Below, piece by piece: positions 28,085 through 37,968 of a stretch of 64,000 bases of DNA. The DNA lies in the NCBI GenBank assembly GCA_964476445.1, contig CAYZAK010000002.1, positions 47,882-111,881 on the forward strand. Direction: 5' to 3'. The notes below the pieces were generated by a model, which made no database searches, had not been told where the DNA came from, and was given only the letters and a program-made list of their open reading frames with translations. Each line of letters starts with the position of its first letter. Position 1 is the stretch's first letter. Source of the DNA: CAYZAK01 sp964476445. Its GTDB lineage: Bacteria > CG03 > SLGR01 > JAGXOG01. Position numbers and translations under genes: made by a program.

Positions 28085-30956
28085 GATAACATTATTAGCT
28101 GTTTTAATAGCCTTAAACGCTGTCCGGATTCATGCTTTGCCGGCCGGTCAGGATTCCCAAAGAGACCTGTACCGGTTTGCTCTGAGGGCTTACTCAGAAA
28201 ACATGTACGATATAGCAGGGCAGAGTTTCAGAGAATATCTGGAAAAGTATCCGGAGGGAATATATGAAAAAGAAGCAAAAATGTTTCTGGGAAAATCTTT
28301 TTTTAACCGGGGCAACTACAATAAAGCTTTTGAAATATTCAGGGATATAACCATAGACTATTCCCCCTCCCCTGAAGTGGTGGAAGCCTATATCCTAATG
28401 GCCGACGCCCGGTTTTATTCGGAAAGATACTGGGAAGCTAAATCAATTTATGTAAATTTTATGGATAAATACGACACTTCCGAATATGTTGAGGATGCCT
28501 TGTATTTTAAAGCCGAATGCGAATTTCAGCTTGAAGAATACGGAACCGCCCGGTCAACTTACCAATCTTTTTTACAAAAATTTGCGGCCAGTTCTTATGT
28601 TCCGTATGCTAAACTGGGAGTGGGTTTAAGTTATCACCGGGAAAGAAATTATGAAGCCTCTCTGGAAGTTTTAGGGGAGTTGTTTAGGGAAGCTACCCCG
28701 GAGGAAGTAGAACTGGAAGCTATATATTACAGCGGTCTGGGCTGGAAAAATCTCGGGGATTACGAGACGGCTATAAGAAAGTTATCAGAAATTATAGACC
28801 GGTATCAGGACAGTCCTTACTATTACCGTGCTGTTTTTAAGATAGGAGAAAGTTTTTTAAAACAGCAAAATTTTGAGCAGGCCCGCGAAAAATACAAAGA
28901 AATTATTGAAAACCGAAATATTCCGGAAAATTTTAGAATTGACGCGATGTATCAGACCGGAGAAAGTTATTACCGGGAGGAACAGTATTCTCAGGCAACC
29001 CCAATCTGGGAGAGATTAAGGACAGAATACCCCCAGTCCGATAAAGCAGAATCCGCACTTTTTTCTATAGGCTGGAGTAAATTTAAACAGAGGTTATACA
29101 CCCGTGCCGCCCGGGAGTTCGCTAAATTTGTAGAGGAATATTCTGCTTCCGATAATGTGCCGGCTGCCCAGTTTCTTATAGCTCATTCCTACTATTACGC
29201 CCAGAATTTTGACCGGGCGGTAGAGGAATATCGAAGGGTGACCAGGTTTTATCCCCGGAGCCGGTACTCCCCCCGGGCCGTTTACTGGCAGGCCATGTCT
29301 TTTTTTAAACTGGGAAAATACGATCAGGTGATAAATATTCTGGACCGGTTTTCCGCAGATTATCCCGATCATAGATTTATTGCGGACGCTTATTATTTAA
29401 TGGGCCGGTCCAGGTTTGAAGAAAATCAGTATGCTGTGTCCAGGGAATATTTTGAAAGAATTTTAACCCAATTTCCCCGCAGTTCTATCTATCAGGAAGC
29501 CTATCTGGGTAAGGCAAATACTTACTACCGCCAGGGTAATTATCAAACCGCAAAAAATCTTTACCGGGACCTGGTTGAACAGGTGGAAGAAGGTTCGGTA
29601 GCCGACAGTGCGCAAATGGGAATAGGAAACTGTCTTTTGCAGTTAAAAGAATACAACCGGGCAATTTCGGAATATAAAAAACTAAAAGAAAGTCCGGAGG
29701 TACTTTTTCAGATAGGGTACACTTATTACCGGTCCGGAGAGTACGCCGATTCCCGGGAGTCAATGAGAAACCTGGCCCAAAAATATCCGGAAAGTAATTA
29801 TTTTGTCCGGGCTTTATACTATGAGGGGTGGAGTAATTTTAGATTAAATGAATTTAAAGAATCCGAAACTAAATTTAACCGTATTTTTAAAGAGTATCCA
29901 AAACATTCTCTGGCTCCGGATTCATTGTTAAGAGTGGGGGATACGTTTTACAATAGGGAGGATTACGACCGGGCAATTGAAATATACATAAAGGTGGTTG
30001 ATAATTATCCGGATACCCCCGCCGCGGTTAACGCCTTCTACAACGTAGGCTGGAGTTATCACACCACCGACAGGCATGAAGAAGCTATAAATATATACGA
30101 AAAGTTTCTGCAAAAATATCCGGATTCTGAACTGGCCGAGGATGTTTACTACAGAATGGGCAGTTTTTATTTTGAACGTGAAGAATACGCCCGGGCAGTG
30201 GAAGTGTACCAGAGGTTGCTGGAAAGACAAATTTCTCCCGATACGGAAAAAGAGGCCCTTTACTGGCTGGGCTGGAGTTCTTATAATGCCGGTGAAAATG
30301 ATCGGGCGCTGGAGGTGTTTAGTCAGCTGATAGAAAAATATCCTGAGTATGAGATGATTGATGAGATATATTTCAGAAAAGGGGATATATATTATGATAT
30401 GAATAAACTTGAGGACGCTGTCCGGGAATATGAGGAAATTTCAGAACAGGACCCGGATTCCAGCTTTGTACCCCGTGCTCTTTACAATATAGCCAAAATC
30501 TATGAAGAGATGAATGAACCGGAGACATCAAAAAAATATCTGGAAGAATTAAAAGAAAGATTTCCCCGGTCCGATGCTGCGGTTAGGATTGTTTTTGATG
30601 AGGCCGCCGAGGCTCAGGATGCAGGTGATTATAATCAGGCCTTGGAAAAATATGAGAGAGTGTCCCGGATTTCCGGCGCCCGTGTTGGGGCCAGAGCTCA
30701 AAAAAGAATGGGGGATATATATTTTACCCGCAGGAATTATAGTCGAGCGGGCATAGAGTATTTAAAAGTTCCCTATATGTACAGCGACTTTAAAGATCTT
30801 TCAGGAGAAGCCAGATATATGGCCGGGCGGTCCAAGCAGTTGGAAGGAGAAATGAATACCGCTTTAGAAAACTACAGAAGGGTTATCCAGGATCATTCTG
30901 AAACTGTCTGGAGAGACAGAGCGGCGGATAGGATAAGGGAGATACAGGAAGAATAA
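28071..30956 (+). CDS. Exported tetratricopeptide-repeat protein of 961 residues
   Basis: A signal peptide (KIFKITLLAVLIALNAVRIHA) is followed almost entirely by TPR units of the YbgF/BamD/Tol-Pal type. Each shows the pattern YxxAxxxFxxfLxxYPxSxxxxxAxYxxGxxxF, repeated about 24-25 times. It is probably periplasmic or outer-membrane attached and acts as a scaffold. It overlaps uvrA by 14 nt and precedes a barrel and exbB-exbD-tonB, so it likely belongs to that envelope energy module, as the TPR protein CpoB/YbgF does in Tol-Pal operons. Its precise partner is unknown. Confidence 0.88.
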   Translation: MKIFKITLLAVLIALNAVRIHALPAGQDSQRDLYRFALRAYSENMYDIAGQSFREYLEKYPEGIYEKEAKMFLGKSFFNRGNYNKAFEIFRDITIDYSPSPEVVEAYILMADARFYSERYWEAKSIYVNFMDKYDTSEYVEDALYFKAECEFQLEEYGTARSTYQSFLQKFAASSYVPYAKLGVGLSYHRERNYEASLEVLGELFREATPEEVELEAIYYSGLGWKNLGDYETAIRKLSEIIDRYQDSPYYYRAVFKIGESFLKQQNFEQAREKYKEIIENRNIPENFRIDAMYQTGESYYREEQYSQATPIWERLRTEYPQSDKAESALFSIGWSKFKQRLYTRAAREFAKFVEEYSASDNVPAAQFLIAHSYYYAQNFDRAVEEYRRVTRFYPRSRYSPRAVYWQAMSFFKLGKYDQVINILDRFSADYPDHRFIADAYYLMGRSRFEENQYAVSREYFERILTQFPRSSIYQEAYLGKANTYYRQGNYQTAKNLYRDLVEQVEEGSVADSAQMGIGNCLLQLKEYNRAISEYKKLKESPEVLFQIGYTYYRSGEYADSRESMRNLAQKYPESNYFVRALYYEGWSNFRLNEFKESETKFNRIFKEYPKHSLAPDSLLRVGDTFYNREDYDRAIEIYIKVVDNYPDTPAAVNAFYNVGWSYHTTDRHEEAINIYEKFLQKYPDSELAEDVYYRMGSFYFEREEYARAVEVYQRLLERQISPDTEKEALYWLGWSSYNAGENDRALEVFSQLIEKYPEYEMIDEIYFRKGDIYYDMNKLEDAVREYEEISEQDPDSSFVPRALYNIAKIYEEMNEPETSKKYLEELKERFPRSDAAVRIVFDEAAEAQDAGDYNQALEKYERVSRISGARVGARAQKRMGDIYFTRRNYSRAGIEYLKVPYMYSDFKDLSGEARYMAGRSKQLEGEMNTALENYRRVIQDHSETVWRDRAADRIREIQEE

Positions 30957-30968
30957 ACCGTTCTCGGA

Positions 30969-32426
30969 ATGAAGTCTGTTTTATTATTAATCATGGTTTT
31001 GACTGTTCCGGTACCGGAGCTCCGGTCTGCGGATAGCTCTCCGCTGGAACTTGAGGATCTCTATATATGGGGGGATGACCGGGCCGACATAATAGGTTTG
31101 TACGAAGCAGAAGAACTGACTTTGCCTTATTTAAATAAAGGAAATTTTTTAGCTCCGTATAAAGTTCCCTATCCTTCCGGCGTAGATGCTAAGTACGATT
31201 TTTTTGAGCGTTCAGATTCCTGGAAATTTACCGGTGGATACGGGAGTAATAGGGAGTATTATATTAATGCCGGAAGAGAGTTTTTTAACCGGGACGGGTG
31301 GTCGTACTTTTGTGACGTAACTGCCCAAAATAATAATTTTGTCAATGAAAATCTTAACAGAGTAGACTGGATGGGTGATATTTTTGGATCCAAAAAATGG
31401 GGCAAAACCGGACTGGTTGCCGGTGCCGGTGGGTTCACCGGCAAGTCGGCCTTTGACAGACATTCTTTTAAGCTTTATTCCGGAGTGGATACTCAACTTG
31501 GAGGATTAAATTTAAGGTTGAGCCGGTCTAAAATAGACGGCACGGTGGGAAATGAGTTAATTACCGGGCTGGACTCAGGGTTTTTACTTTCCAATAATCA
31601 GTGGGTGTTTTTTAACGGACAGGTTTACCGCACCGAAACCGGACAAAAAAATAAATGGGGGTCCGATTTTAAAACCGGATATATAAACACCCTGTTTAGA
31701 GATTATTCTTTCCGTATATGGGCCGGAATAAATAACTTCAGGGATACCCGGCTTACCGGTGGGGGGCGGATCTCGGGGAGTTTTGAGAATGTTTCCTATT
31801 CTTTTTATTTAAAAAGAGAATCCTCAAGAAAAGATATGCACACTTTGTATAAGAAGTATCCCCAGCTTTTGCTGAAAGATCTCCGGGGCCCGGAGATAAA
31901 AAATGCACTGGGAGTTGATTTTTCCGGAAAAATTACTTCCGGAGTAACTGCGAATTTTAATACGGAGCTTAAAAATATAGATAATTATTTAACTTTCTAC
32001 CGCTCAAAAGAGGGCTATTTGCCTGTACATCCGGTAAAGAACAGAAAAATTTTAAGAAGCGAGGTGACTTTAAATTTACCATATCTGAAATTAGGATATG
32101 TACATCGGGACAGTCAAAAAAATATACCCTATGATTACAATAGTTTTTTTGGAGAATTTAAAAAATATATTTACCGGTACAACCTTCTGGGAAGAGCGAC
32201 TCTGGATTATACCGGCGGTCACGGTATTTGGTTAAATCCCGCCGGTACTGAAAAAGAAAAAATAAGTTCATCGATAGATGCCAGCTTAGAATTGGAGTAC
32301 GGTATAACAGAAGATATAACTATCCGCGGAGGAGCTCAGAACATGTTTTCCGAAAAGGTAATTTTGCCGGTAAGTTTTGAGGATAATAAGGCAAAACTGT
32401 ATATGATATTAACCTACAGGATGTAA
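30969..32426 (+). CDS. Probable outer-membrane beta-barrel protein without a plug domain
   Basis: The protein has 485 residues, with an N-terminal signal peptide (LLLIMVLTVPVPELRSA), a short linker, then long beta-rich stretches with alternating aromatic and polar residues (WKFTGGYGSNREYYINAGREF, FSFRIWAGINNF-like) up to LKLGYVHRDS and LYMILTYRM. It recalls the barrel part of TonB-dependent receptors but lacks the plug. It ends in Met rather than the common Phe. It starts 12 nt after the TPR gene and precedes exbB. No exact family recognised. Confidence 0.72.
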   Translation: MKSVLLLIMVLTVPVPELRSADSSPLELEDLYIWGDDRADIIGLYEAEELTLPYLNKGNFLAPYKVPYPSGVDAKYDFFERSDSWKFTGGYGSNREYYINAGREFFNRDGWSYFCDVTAQNNNFVNENLNRVDWMGDIFGSKKWGKTGLVAGAGGFTGKSAFDRHSFKLYSGVDTQLGGLNLRLSRSKIDGTVGNELITGLDSGFLLSNNQWVFFNGQVYRTETGQKNKWGSDFKTGYINTLFRDYSFRIWAGINNFRDTRLTGGGRISGSFENVSYSFYLKRESSRKDMHTLYKKYPQLLLKDLRGPEIKNALGVDFSGKITSGVTANFNTELKNIDNYLTFYRSKEGYLPVHPVKNRKILRSEVTLNLPYLKLGYVHRDSQKNIPYDYNSFFGEFKKYIYRYNLLGRATLDYTGGHGIWLNPAGTEKEKISSSIDASLELEYGITEDITIRGGAQNMFSEKVILPVSFEDNKAKLYMILTYRM

Positions 32427-32472
32427 AAAGATAAAGGAAGTATAAAATTAATTATACAAGGAGGAGTGAAAT

Positions 32473-33084
32473 ATGTTAGATTTTATAACCAGGGGGGGAA
32501 TAATGATGTACCCCCTTTTAATAGGTTCTATACTGGTGGTGGCTATAGTGATAAACAGGTTCTACTTTTTTAAAAAAGTAGAGATAGACGAAGAGGATCT
32601 TTACGTTAAAGTAAAAGATAAATTGCGTTCTTCGGGTCCCGGGGAGGCGATAGCTTACAGCGAAAAAATAGGAGGGCCAATAGCCAATATTTTAATTGCC
32701 GGTCTGCAAAAATACGGCGATGAATCCGAAGAAATTGAAGAAGCTTTTGAAAGAGAAGCTCTTATTGAGATACCTCTTTTGGAAAAATATCTACCCGCGT
32801 TAAATACTATTGGCAGTGTGTCCACTTTGATAGGATTTACAGGGACAGTTCTAGGTATGATCCGTGCTTTTAATTCCATAGCCCATGCCGGAACAACATC
32901 TCCGGGTATAGTGGCCGGAGGTATAGCCGAAGCCCTTACCACCACGGCTACCGGTTTGATAATAGCTATTCCGGCGTTGATATTTTATCATTATTTTTCT
33001 CACCGGGTTGAAAAAATCGTTTTGGAAGTAGAGAAAATATCCCGTAATATTATGGATGTAATGGTGGAACAGACAAATGTTTGA
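32473..33084 (+). CDS. exbB: MotA/TolQ/ExbB proton channel family protein
   Basis: The protein has 203 residues and three transmembrane helices: one N-terminal (MMYPLLIGSILVVAIVINRF), a middle one (LNTIGSVSTLIGFTGTVLGMI) and a C-terminal one (TTTATGLIIAIPALIFYHYF). These are the conserved TolQ/ExbB segments. With ExbD it forms the proton-driven stator energising TonB. It has a strong AAGGAGGAG site and overlaps exbD by 8 nt. ExbB and TolQ cannot be fully told apart; the TonB gene downstream favours ExbB. Confidence 0.93.
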   Translation: MLDFITRGGIMMYPLLIGSILVVAIVINRFYFFKKVEIDEEDLYVKVKDKLRSSGPGEAIAYSEKIGGPIANILIAGLQKYGDESEEIEEAFEREALIEIPLLEKYLPALNTIGSVSTLIGFTGTVLGMIRAFNSIAHAGTTSPGIVAGGIAEALTTTATGLIIAIPALIFYHYFSHRVEKIVLEVEKISRNIMDVMVEQTNV

Positions 33085-33487
33085 AAGATTTAAAAATAAA
33101 AAAGAAGAAACCGAGTTTTTTACCAATATGGCCCCCATGGCCGATGTAGTTTTTCTTCTTTTAATATTTTTTATGCTTACTTCCGCTTTTGTTTTGGAAC
33201 CGGGTATTAACGTTGAACTTCCCCGGGCGGTGACCGCTGAAGAACAGGCCAGGGAAAAACATGTTCTGACCATGACCATCGAGGGAGATATTCTTTTAGA
33301 TGATAAGCCGGTCAGTTTTGAGAATTTGGAACAGATTTTAAGAGAGACATACGCTCCCCAGCCGGATAAACTTTTAATTATTCGGGCGGACAGGGAAGTT
33401 TTTCACAGCAAAGTAGTAAGAGCCCTGGATATTGCTCGGCAGACGGGTATAATAAATTTGGCCATAGCCACGGATAAAATTGATTGA
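33077..33487 (+). CDS. exbD: ExbD/TolR family biopolymer transport protein
   Basis: The protein has 136 residues: a single N-terminal transmembrane helix with the proton-carrying Asp (APMADVVFLLLIFFMLTSAF, Asp23), then a periplasmic domain ending KVVRALDIARQTGIINLAIAT, the classic ExbD/TolR C-terminal pattern. Start and stop overlap exbB and tonB, indicating tight translational coupling. Confidence 0.94.
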   Translation: MFERFKNKKEETEFFTNMAPMADVVFLLLIFFMLTSAFVLEPGINVELPRAVTAEEQAREKHVLTMTIEGDILLDDKPVSFENLEQILRETYAPQPDKLLIIRADREVFHSKVVRALDIARQTGIINLAIATDKID

Positions 33488-34187
33488 TTTAAATTTTAAA
33501 AATAGTGTAATAATTTCCACTGTTTTACATATTTTATTAGTATTTTTTCTTCCCCGGGCCTGGTTTCTTGAAGATCAAACTGACTGGGTGGAGGTTTCGG
33601 TGACCACGTTCCCTGCTGAAAGAGAACATATACCCGAGGATTGGTCGCTGGATGAACCGGAGGCCACTCCGGGTAGGGAATTTTCAGATCGGCGCCGGAT
33701 GCCTGAGGAGGATATATCAGTTTCGCCGCCGGATACGGATATAGGACTGCCGGTGGAGCCCGACGAACCGAATTTAGAAGACATACAAAGAGAGACGATA
33801 GCTTCGCCGGTGGATGATCAGGTGAGTAAAGTAGTTCCCGGAAGGGAAGAACGTCTGGGTATTCCCCGGGAAGAGCCAGGCGATCGTCCGGGAGAAATTT
33901 TAGAGGGTCCTGTATCCCGGCGTAGGGTACTGCGAAGAATACAGCCGGAATATCCTCGGTGGGCCGAAGAAAGGGGAGCAGAGGGAGATGTTAAACTCCG
34001 TTTCTGGGTTTCTCCAATAGGACAGGTTACCGGGGTTGAAGTGCTCCAGACTTCCGGTTATCCCAATCTTGATTCCCGGGCCATGGAGGCGATGAGAAGA
34101 TATCTTTTTGAACCTCTGGGAGAGGATGAAGAGCAGGAGGAACAATGGGGAACAATAATAATAAGATATACCTTGAGTCCGCGGTAG
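33480..34187 (+). CDS. tonB: TonB-like energy transducer
   Basis: The protein has 235 residues and starts with TTG inside the exbD end. It has an N-terminal transmembrane anchor (SVIISTVLHILLVFFLPRAW), an acidic, proline-rich periplasmic spacer (roughly 40-150), and a C-terminal TonB domain (RRIQPEYPRWAEERGAEGDV, then VEVLQTSGYPNLDSRAMEAM). It should carry energy from ExbBD to an outer-membrane partner, possibly the barrel upstream. Its last 43 nt overlap the next gene. Confidence 0.92.
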   Translation: MIDLNFKNSVIISTVLHILLVFFLPRAWFLEDQTDWVEVSVTTFPAEREHIPEDWSLDEPEATPGREFSDRRRMPEEDISVSPPDTDIGLPVEPDEPNLEDIQRETIASPVDDQVSKVVPGREERLGIPREEPGDRPGEILEGPVSRRRVLRRIQPEYPRWAEERGAEGDVKLRFWVSPIGQVTGVEVLQTSGYPNLDSRAMEAMRRYLFEPLGEDEEQEEQWGTIIIRYTLSPR

Positions 34188-34930
34188 AAATTTCGCGCAA
34201 AGCAGCTGATTTTCTGGTAGATAATTTTAAAAAAGAACGGGATATCAGCTATAAAGGAAGAATAAATCTGGTCACCCGCATGGATACGGAGAGTGAAAAT
34301 ATTATTGTAAACAGTATCCGGCAAAAATTTCCTGATCACGGAATTCTGGCCGAGGAAGGGGATTATGTTAAAAAGGATTCCCCTTTTCTCTGGATTGTCG
34401 ATCCTCTTGACGGCACGACAAATTACGCACACGGCTTTGGGTTTTTTGGGGTGTCCATTGCCCTTGAGTACAGAGGAGAAATTATTATGGGAGTGGTAAA
34501 CGCGCCCTATCTGGGAGAACTGTACACCGCCCTTCGGGGAGGAGGGAGCCGGTTAAACGGGGAAAAAATAACGGTAAGCCGGACCGAAGATCTGGGTAAA
34601 TCCATGGTGGCCACCGGATTTCCCTACGATATAAGGGAGACCGGAGCCAACATAGATAATTTCAACCGGTTTTTATTAAAGACCAGGGCGGTAAGACGGC
34701 CGGGCTCGGCTGCTATCGACCTGTGTTCGGTTGCCGCGGGAAAATTCGACGGGTTCTGGGAATTAAAGTTAGAACCCTGGGATACCGCTGCCGGATTTTT
34801 AATAGTTGAAGAAGCGGGGGGAAAAGTAACCGATTTTAAGGGAAATAAATATTCGCCGTATAAAAACGAGATTCTGGCTACCAATTCTTTTATACATGAA
34901 AATATGAGAAAGGAGCTGAAAAATGAATAA
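34145..34930 (+). CDS. suhB: Inositol monophosphatase family protein
   Basis: The protein has 261 residues. Metal and substrate motifs are clear: LAEEGDY, WIVDPLDGTTNYAHGF and EPWDTAAGFLIVEEAGG. It should hydrolyse inositol-1-phosphate or a related sugar phosphate, and some family members also act on fructose-1,6-bisphosphate or 3'-phosphoadenosine phosphate, so the true substrate is open. The start overlaps tonB by 43 nt in another frame and the stop overlaps trxB. Confidence 0.92.
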   Translation: MGNNNNKIYLESAVEISRKAADFLVDNFKKERDISYKGRINLVTRMDTESENIIVNSIRQKFPDHGILAEEGDYVKKDSPFLWIVDPLDGTTNYAHGFGFFGVSIALEYRGEIIMGVVNAPYLGELYTALRGGGSRLNGEKITVSRTEDLGKSMVATGFPYDIRETGANIDNFNRFLLKTRAVRRPGSAAIDLCSVAAGKFDGFWELKLEPWDTAAGFLIVEEAGGKVTDFKGNKYSPYKNEILATNSFIHENMRKELKNE

Positions 34931-35852
34931 ACCAAAAACAGATATAGCTATAGTAGGCGCAGGGCCGGCGGGTTTGACCGCCTCGATCTACACCGGCCGG
35001 TCTTCTATGGAGACAAAGGTATTTGAAGAAAAACAGCCCGGCGGGCAGCTGTGGTGGTCCGAAAAAATAGAGAATTATCCCGGTTTTCCCCGGGGAGTGG
35101 ACAGTTTTGAACTGGCCGGACATCTTGCTGAACAGGCTAAAAAGTTCGGGGCTGAAATTATAAATGAAAAAGTAGAAAAAATTAAACCATTGGATAATGG
35201 TTTTTTAATAAAAACCGGAAAAAGGGAAATTGTTTCCCGAGGGGTAATAATTGCTACCGGGGCCTCGATGAAAAAACTGGGTGTTGAGGGGGAGAAAAAA
35301 TTTACCGGCAAGGGAGTATCTTACTGCGCTGTATGCGACGGACCGTTATACAAGGATAAAGTCGTTGGAGTGGTGGGCGGGGGAAATACGGCCTGTGAGG
35401 AGGCTCTTTATTTGACTAAATTTGCCCGTAAAGTGTATTTAATACACCGCCGTGATCGTTTAAGGGCGGTAAAAAGTATGAGAAAAAAAATTGAAAAATC
35501 AGAAAAAATTGATATTCTTTTAGAAGAGGAAGTAACTCAAATTACCGGGTCGGGTCTGGTGGAGAAGTTGCTCTTAAAAAGCGGACGGACTCTGGAAATA
35601 TCCGGAGTTTTTATATTTGTAGGTTTGTCGCCAAATACGGATTTCATAAAAGAAGATTTCATAAAAAAGGATAAAGGATTTATAGTTACAGATGGCTCGT
35701 TTAAAACTTCCCGGAAGGGGGTCTATTCAGCCGGGGATTGTCGCAGAGGAGCCCTGAGGCAGATAGTGACCGCCAGCGGTGAAGGAGCCTATGCCGGCGA
35801 GGAACTTAGGAAATACGTAGAAAAAAAGAAGGGAATAGCTTATGATTGGTGA
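34923..35852 (+). CDS. trxB: Thioredoxin reductase
   Basis: The protein has 309 residues, the usual TrxB length. It has an FAD motif (IAIVGAGPAGLTASIYTGR), a redox pair in CAVCDG, an NADPH motif (VGVVGGGNTACEEALYL with HRRDRLRA), and a C-terminal FAD segment (GVYSAGDCRRGALRQIVTASGEG). It reduces thioredoxin with NADPH. No thioredoxin gene is adjacent. It overlaps the genes on both sides slightly. Confidence 0.95.
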   Translation: MNKPKTDIAIVGAGPAGLTASIYTGRSSMETKVFEEKQPGGQLWWSEKIENYPGFPRGVDSFELAGHLAEQAKKFGAEIINEKVEKIKPLDNGFLIKTGKREIVSRGVIIATGASMKKLGVEGEKKFTGKGVSYCAVCDGPLYKDKVVGVVGGGNTACEEALYLTKFARKVYLIHRRDRLRAVKSMRKKIEKSEKIDILLEEEVTQITGSGLVEKLLLKSGRTLEISGVFIFVGLSPNTDFIKEDFIKKDKGFIVTDGSFKTSRKGVYSAGDCRRGALRQIVTASGEGAYAGEELRKYVEKKKGIAYDW

Positions 35853-37056
35853 AGATACATTAAAAAAATTAGTAAGGAAAAATAATTCTAGGATACTTAT
35901 GGTGGTTATGGACGGAGTTGGGGATATCCCCGATCAGAGTAAAAAGACCGCTTTGGAACAGGCTGAGACCCCCCACCTCGATAAACTGGCTGCCGGTTCC
36001 TCCCTGGGTTCGGCGGTTCCGGTTGATTTTGGAATTACTCCCGGTTCCGGGCCGGGTCATTTAGGACTTTTCGGATATGATCCTTTAAAACATGAGATAG
36101 GCCGGGGAGTTTTAGAGGCTTCCGGAATTGGTATAGATTTAGAAGAAGACTGTCTTGCGATCAGGGGAAATTTTGCAACTATAGATGAAAATAAAATAAT
36201 TACCGATCGTCGGGCTGGCCGGATCTCCACTAAAAAAAACAGGCAGTTGTGTAAAAAAATAAATACCGGATTGGAAAAAATAAAAGATATCCGGGTCAGG
36301 GTTTATCCGGGAAAGGAACATAGATTTGTAATTATTTTTAAAGGGACCGGATTAAACGATAATCTTACGGATGCAGATCCGCAGCAGACCGGAAAAAAAG
36401 AAAAATTTGTAGAAGCCGGAGACCGGAAATCCCAAAAGGCCAGGGACGTGGCCAATAGTTTTATAAAACAGGTTCAGAAAATTTTAAAAGAAGAACCTAA
36501 AGCCAACTCCTGTCTTCTACGGGGTCTGGCCAAGAAACCGGGCATCAGCGGCTTTTCTGAAAAGTACGGTTTATCCGCCCGGGCTCTGGCTACGTATCCC
36601 ATGTACAAGGGTTTGGCCCGGCTTGTGGGTATGGATATAGCAAACGGACTTAAAAGCATGGAGGATGAGGTTGAGGATCTAAAGGCAAACAGCGCTACCG
36701 GTAAATATGATTTTTTCTATTTTCATGTAAAAAAGACCGATTCCTACGGCGAAGACGGAAATCGGCCAAAAAAAATTGAAATAATAGAAAAATTTGATAA
36801 GCTGCTCCCCGAAATATTAGCTCTGGATTTTGATGTGGTCTGCGTGACCGCTGATCATTCCACTCCCACTCCCTTGAAGGCACATTCCTGGCATCCGGTT
36901 CCGTTGCTTATAAACGGACCAAGCATAAGGGTAGATGAGGGTACACGATTTACCGAAAACGAATGTTTAAAGGGAGCTTATTCGCAAGTGTATTCTAAAC
37001 ATATTATGAAAATTTTACTTTCTCAGGCGGATAAATTAAAAAAATATGGAGCCTGA
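35842..37056 (+). CDS. apgM: 2,3-bisphosphoglycerate-independent phosphoglycerate mutase, archaeal type
   Basis: The protein has 404 residues of the alkaline-phosphatase superfamily. Motifs are MVVMDGVGD (first metal Asp), the nucleophile serine in the ITPGSGPGHLGLFGYDP loop, and VTADHSTPTPLKAHSWHPVP near the end, all typical of the aPGAM/ThrH-like clade found in archaea and some bacteria. It interconverts 3- and 2-phosphoglycerate. Enolase lies further down the same strand, so lower glycolysis is partly clustered. The metal residues are intact here, unlike in the superfamily relative at 5139-6455. Confidence 0.94.
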   Translation: MIGEDTLKKLVRKNNSRILMVVMDGVGDIPDQSKKTALEQAETPHLDKLAAGSSLGSAVPVDFGITPGSGPGHLGLFGYDPLKHEIGRGVLEASGIGIDLEEDCLAIRGNFATIDENKIITDRRAGRISTKKNRQLCKKINTGLEKIKDIRVRVYPGKEHRFVIIFKGTGLNDNLTDADPQQTGKKEKFVEAGDRKSQKARDVANSFIKQVQKILKEEPKANSCLLRGLAKKPGISGFSEKYGLSARALATYPMYKGLARLVGMDIANGLKSMEDEVEDLKANSATGKYDFFYFHVKKTDSYGEDGNRPKKIEIIEKFDKLLPEILALDFDVVCVTADHSTPTPLKAHSWHPVPLLINGPSIRVDEGTRFTENECLKGAYSQVYSKHIMKILLSQADKLKKYGA

Positions 37057-37057
37057 T

Positions 37058-37086
37058 TTGTTTTGATTTTAAGTATATGGTAATAT
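37058..37086 (+). promoter_or_regulatory. Possible promoter before the PPIase genes
   Basis: TTGTTT, a 17-nt spacer and TAATAT lie in the 57-nt gap after apgM, about 28 nt before the next start codon. Confidence 0.4.
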
Positions 37087-37113
37087 AGATTTTTAGAGAG
37101 GATAAATAAAAAG

Positions 37114-37953
37114 ATGAAAGATAAAAAAAACCTGTTGTTTATTTTTATAGTGGTAAATTTGTTTTTTTCGGGTTGTTCCCGGAAAGAAGATGTGGTTGCT
37201 TATGTAGGTCGCCGTGAAATTACCGTGGAAAATTTCAGGGATAGATTGATGGATTTACCGGATTATTACCGGGGTTTTGTCTCTTCCGAAGGCGGAAAAC
37301 GGCAGTATCTTTCCGGAATAATAAAAGAGACCGTTTTACTTGAAAAGGCCTACGAATTAAATATACATAAAAATAAAGAAGTTAGAGAACGTATAGAAGA
37401 GTTAAAAAGAGAAATCATATTAACCGCGGCCGTAGATCATCTTAAAAATAACGAAATTCAGGTTTCCGATTACGAAATAAGAGACTACTATGAGAAGAAT
37501 CAAGAAGATTTTGTCAATCCGGAAGAAGTTAAAATAAGTCATATACTTTTAAACGATGAGAAAAAAGCAAGAGAAGTTTTGGCTAATATAAGGCAGGGGG
37601 CTTCTTTTGCCGGCATGGCCAGGGAGCATTCGGTGGACACTGTTACAGCTATAAATGACGGAGATTTGGGATACTTTAAACGGGGAGAATTTGCCAATCC
37701 TCAATTTGCAGAAGCTGTATTCGAGCTTGACAATGTTGGGGAAGTCAGTGATGTTATTCAGACTTCTTTCGGGTATCATATCGCTCAGCTCACCGGTCGC
37801 AGGACAGGTCGGGAAAAGACTTTTGAAGAGGCCCAAGAGGAAATAATAGAAGAATTAGAACAACAGAAATTTACTCAGCTAATAGATGAGTATAAGGATA
37901 GTTACAATGTCAGAATCAATTACGATGTACTTGAAAAAGTTAGTCTAGAATAA
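37114..37953 (+). CDS. Parvulin-type peptidyl-prolyl isomerase lipoprotein (PrsA-like)
   Basis: The protein has 279 residues, with a lipobox ending FFSGC (Cys21). A helical chaperone segment is followed by one parvulin domain (EVKISHILLND, then DGDLGYFKRGEF, then SDVIQTSFGYHIAQLTG) and a short C-terminal helix. It probably helps exported proteins fold in the periplasm. The surA-like gene follows after 15 nt, so the two form a foldase pair. Confidence 0.92.
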   Translation: MKDKKNLLFIFIVVNLFFSGCSRKEDVVAYVGRREITVENFRDRLMDLPDYYRGFVSSEGGKRQYLSGIIKETVLLEKAYELNIHKNKEVRERIEELKREIILTAAVDHLKNNEIQVSDYEIRDYYEKNQEDFVNPEEVKISHILLNDEKKAREVLANIRQGASFAGMAREHSVDTVTAINDGDLGYFKRGEFANPQFAEAVFELDNVGEVSDVIQTSFGYHIAQLTGRRTGREKTFEEAQEEIIEELEQQKFTQLIDEYKDSYNVRINYDVLEKVSLE

Positions 37954-37968
37954 ATTGGGAGAGTAAAG

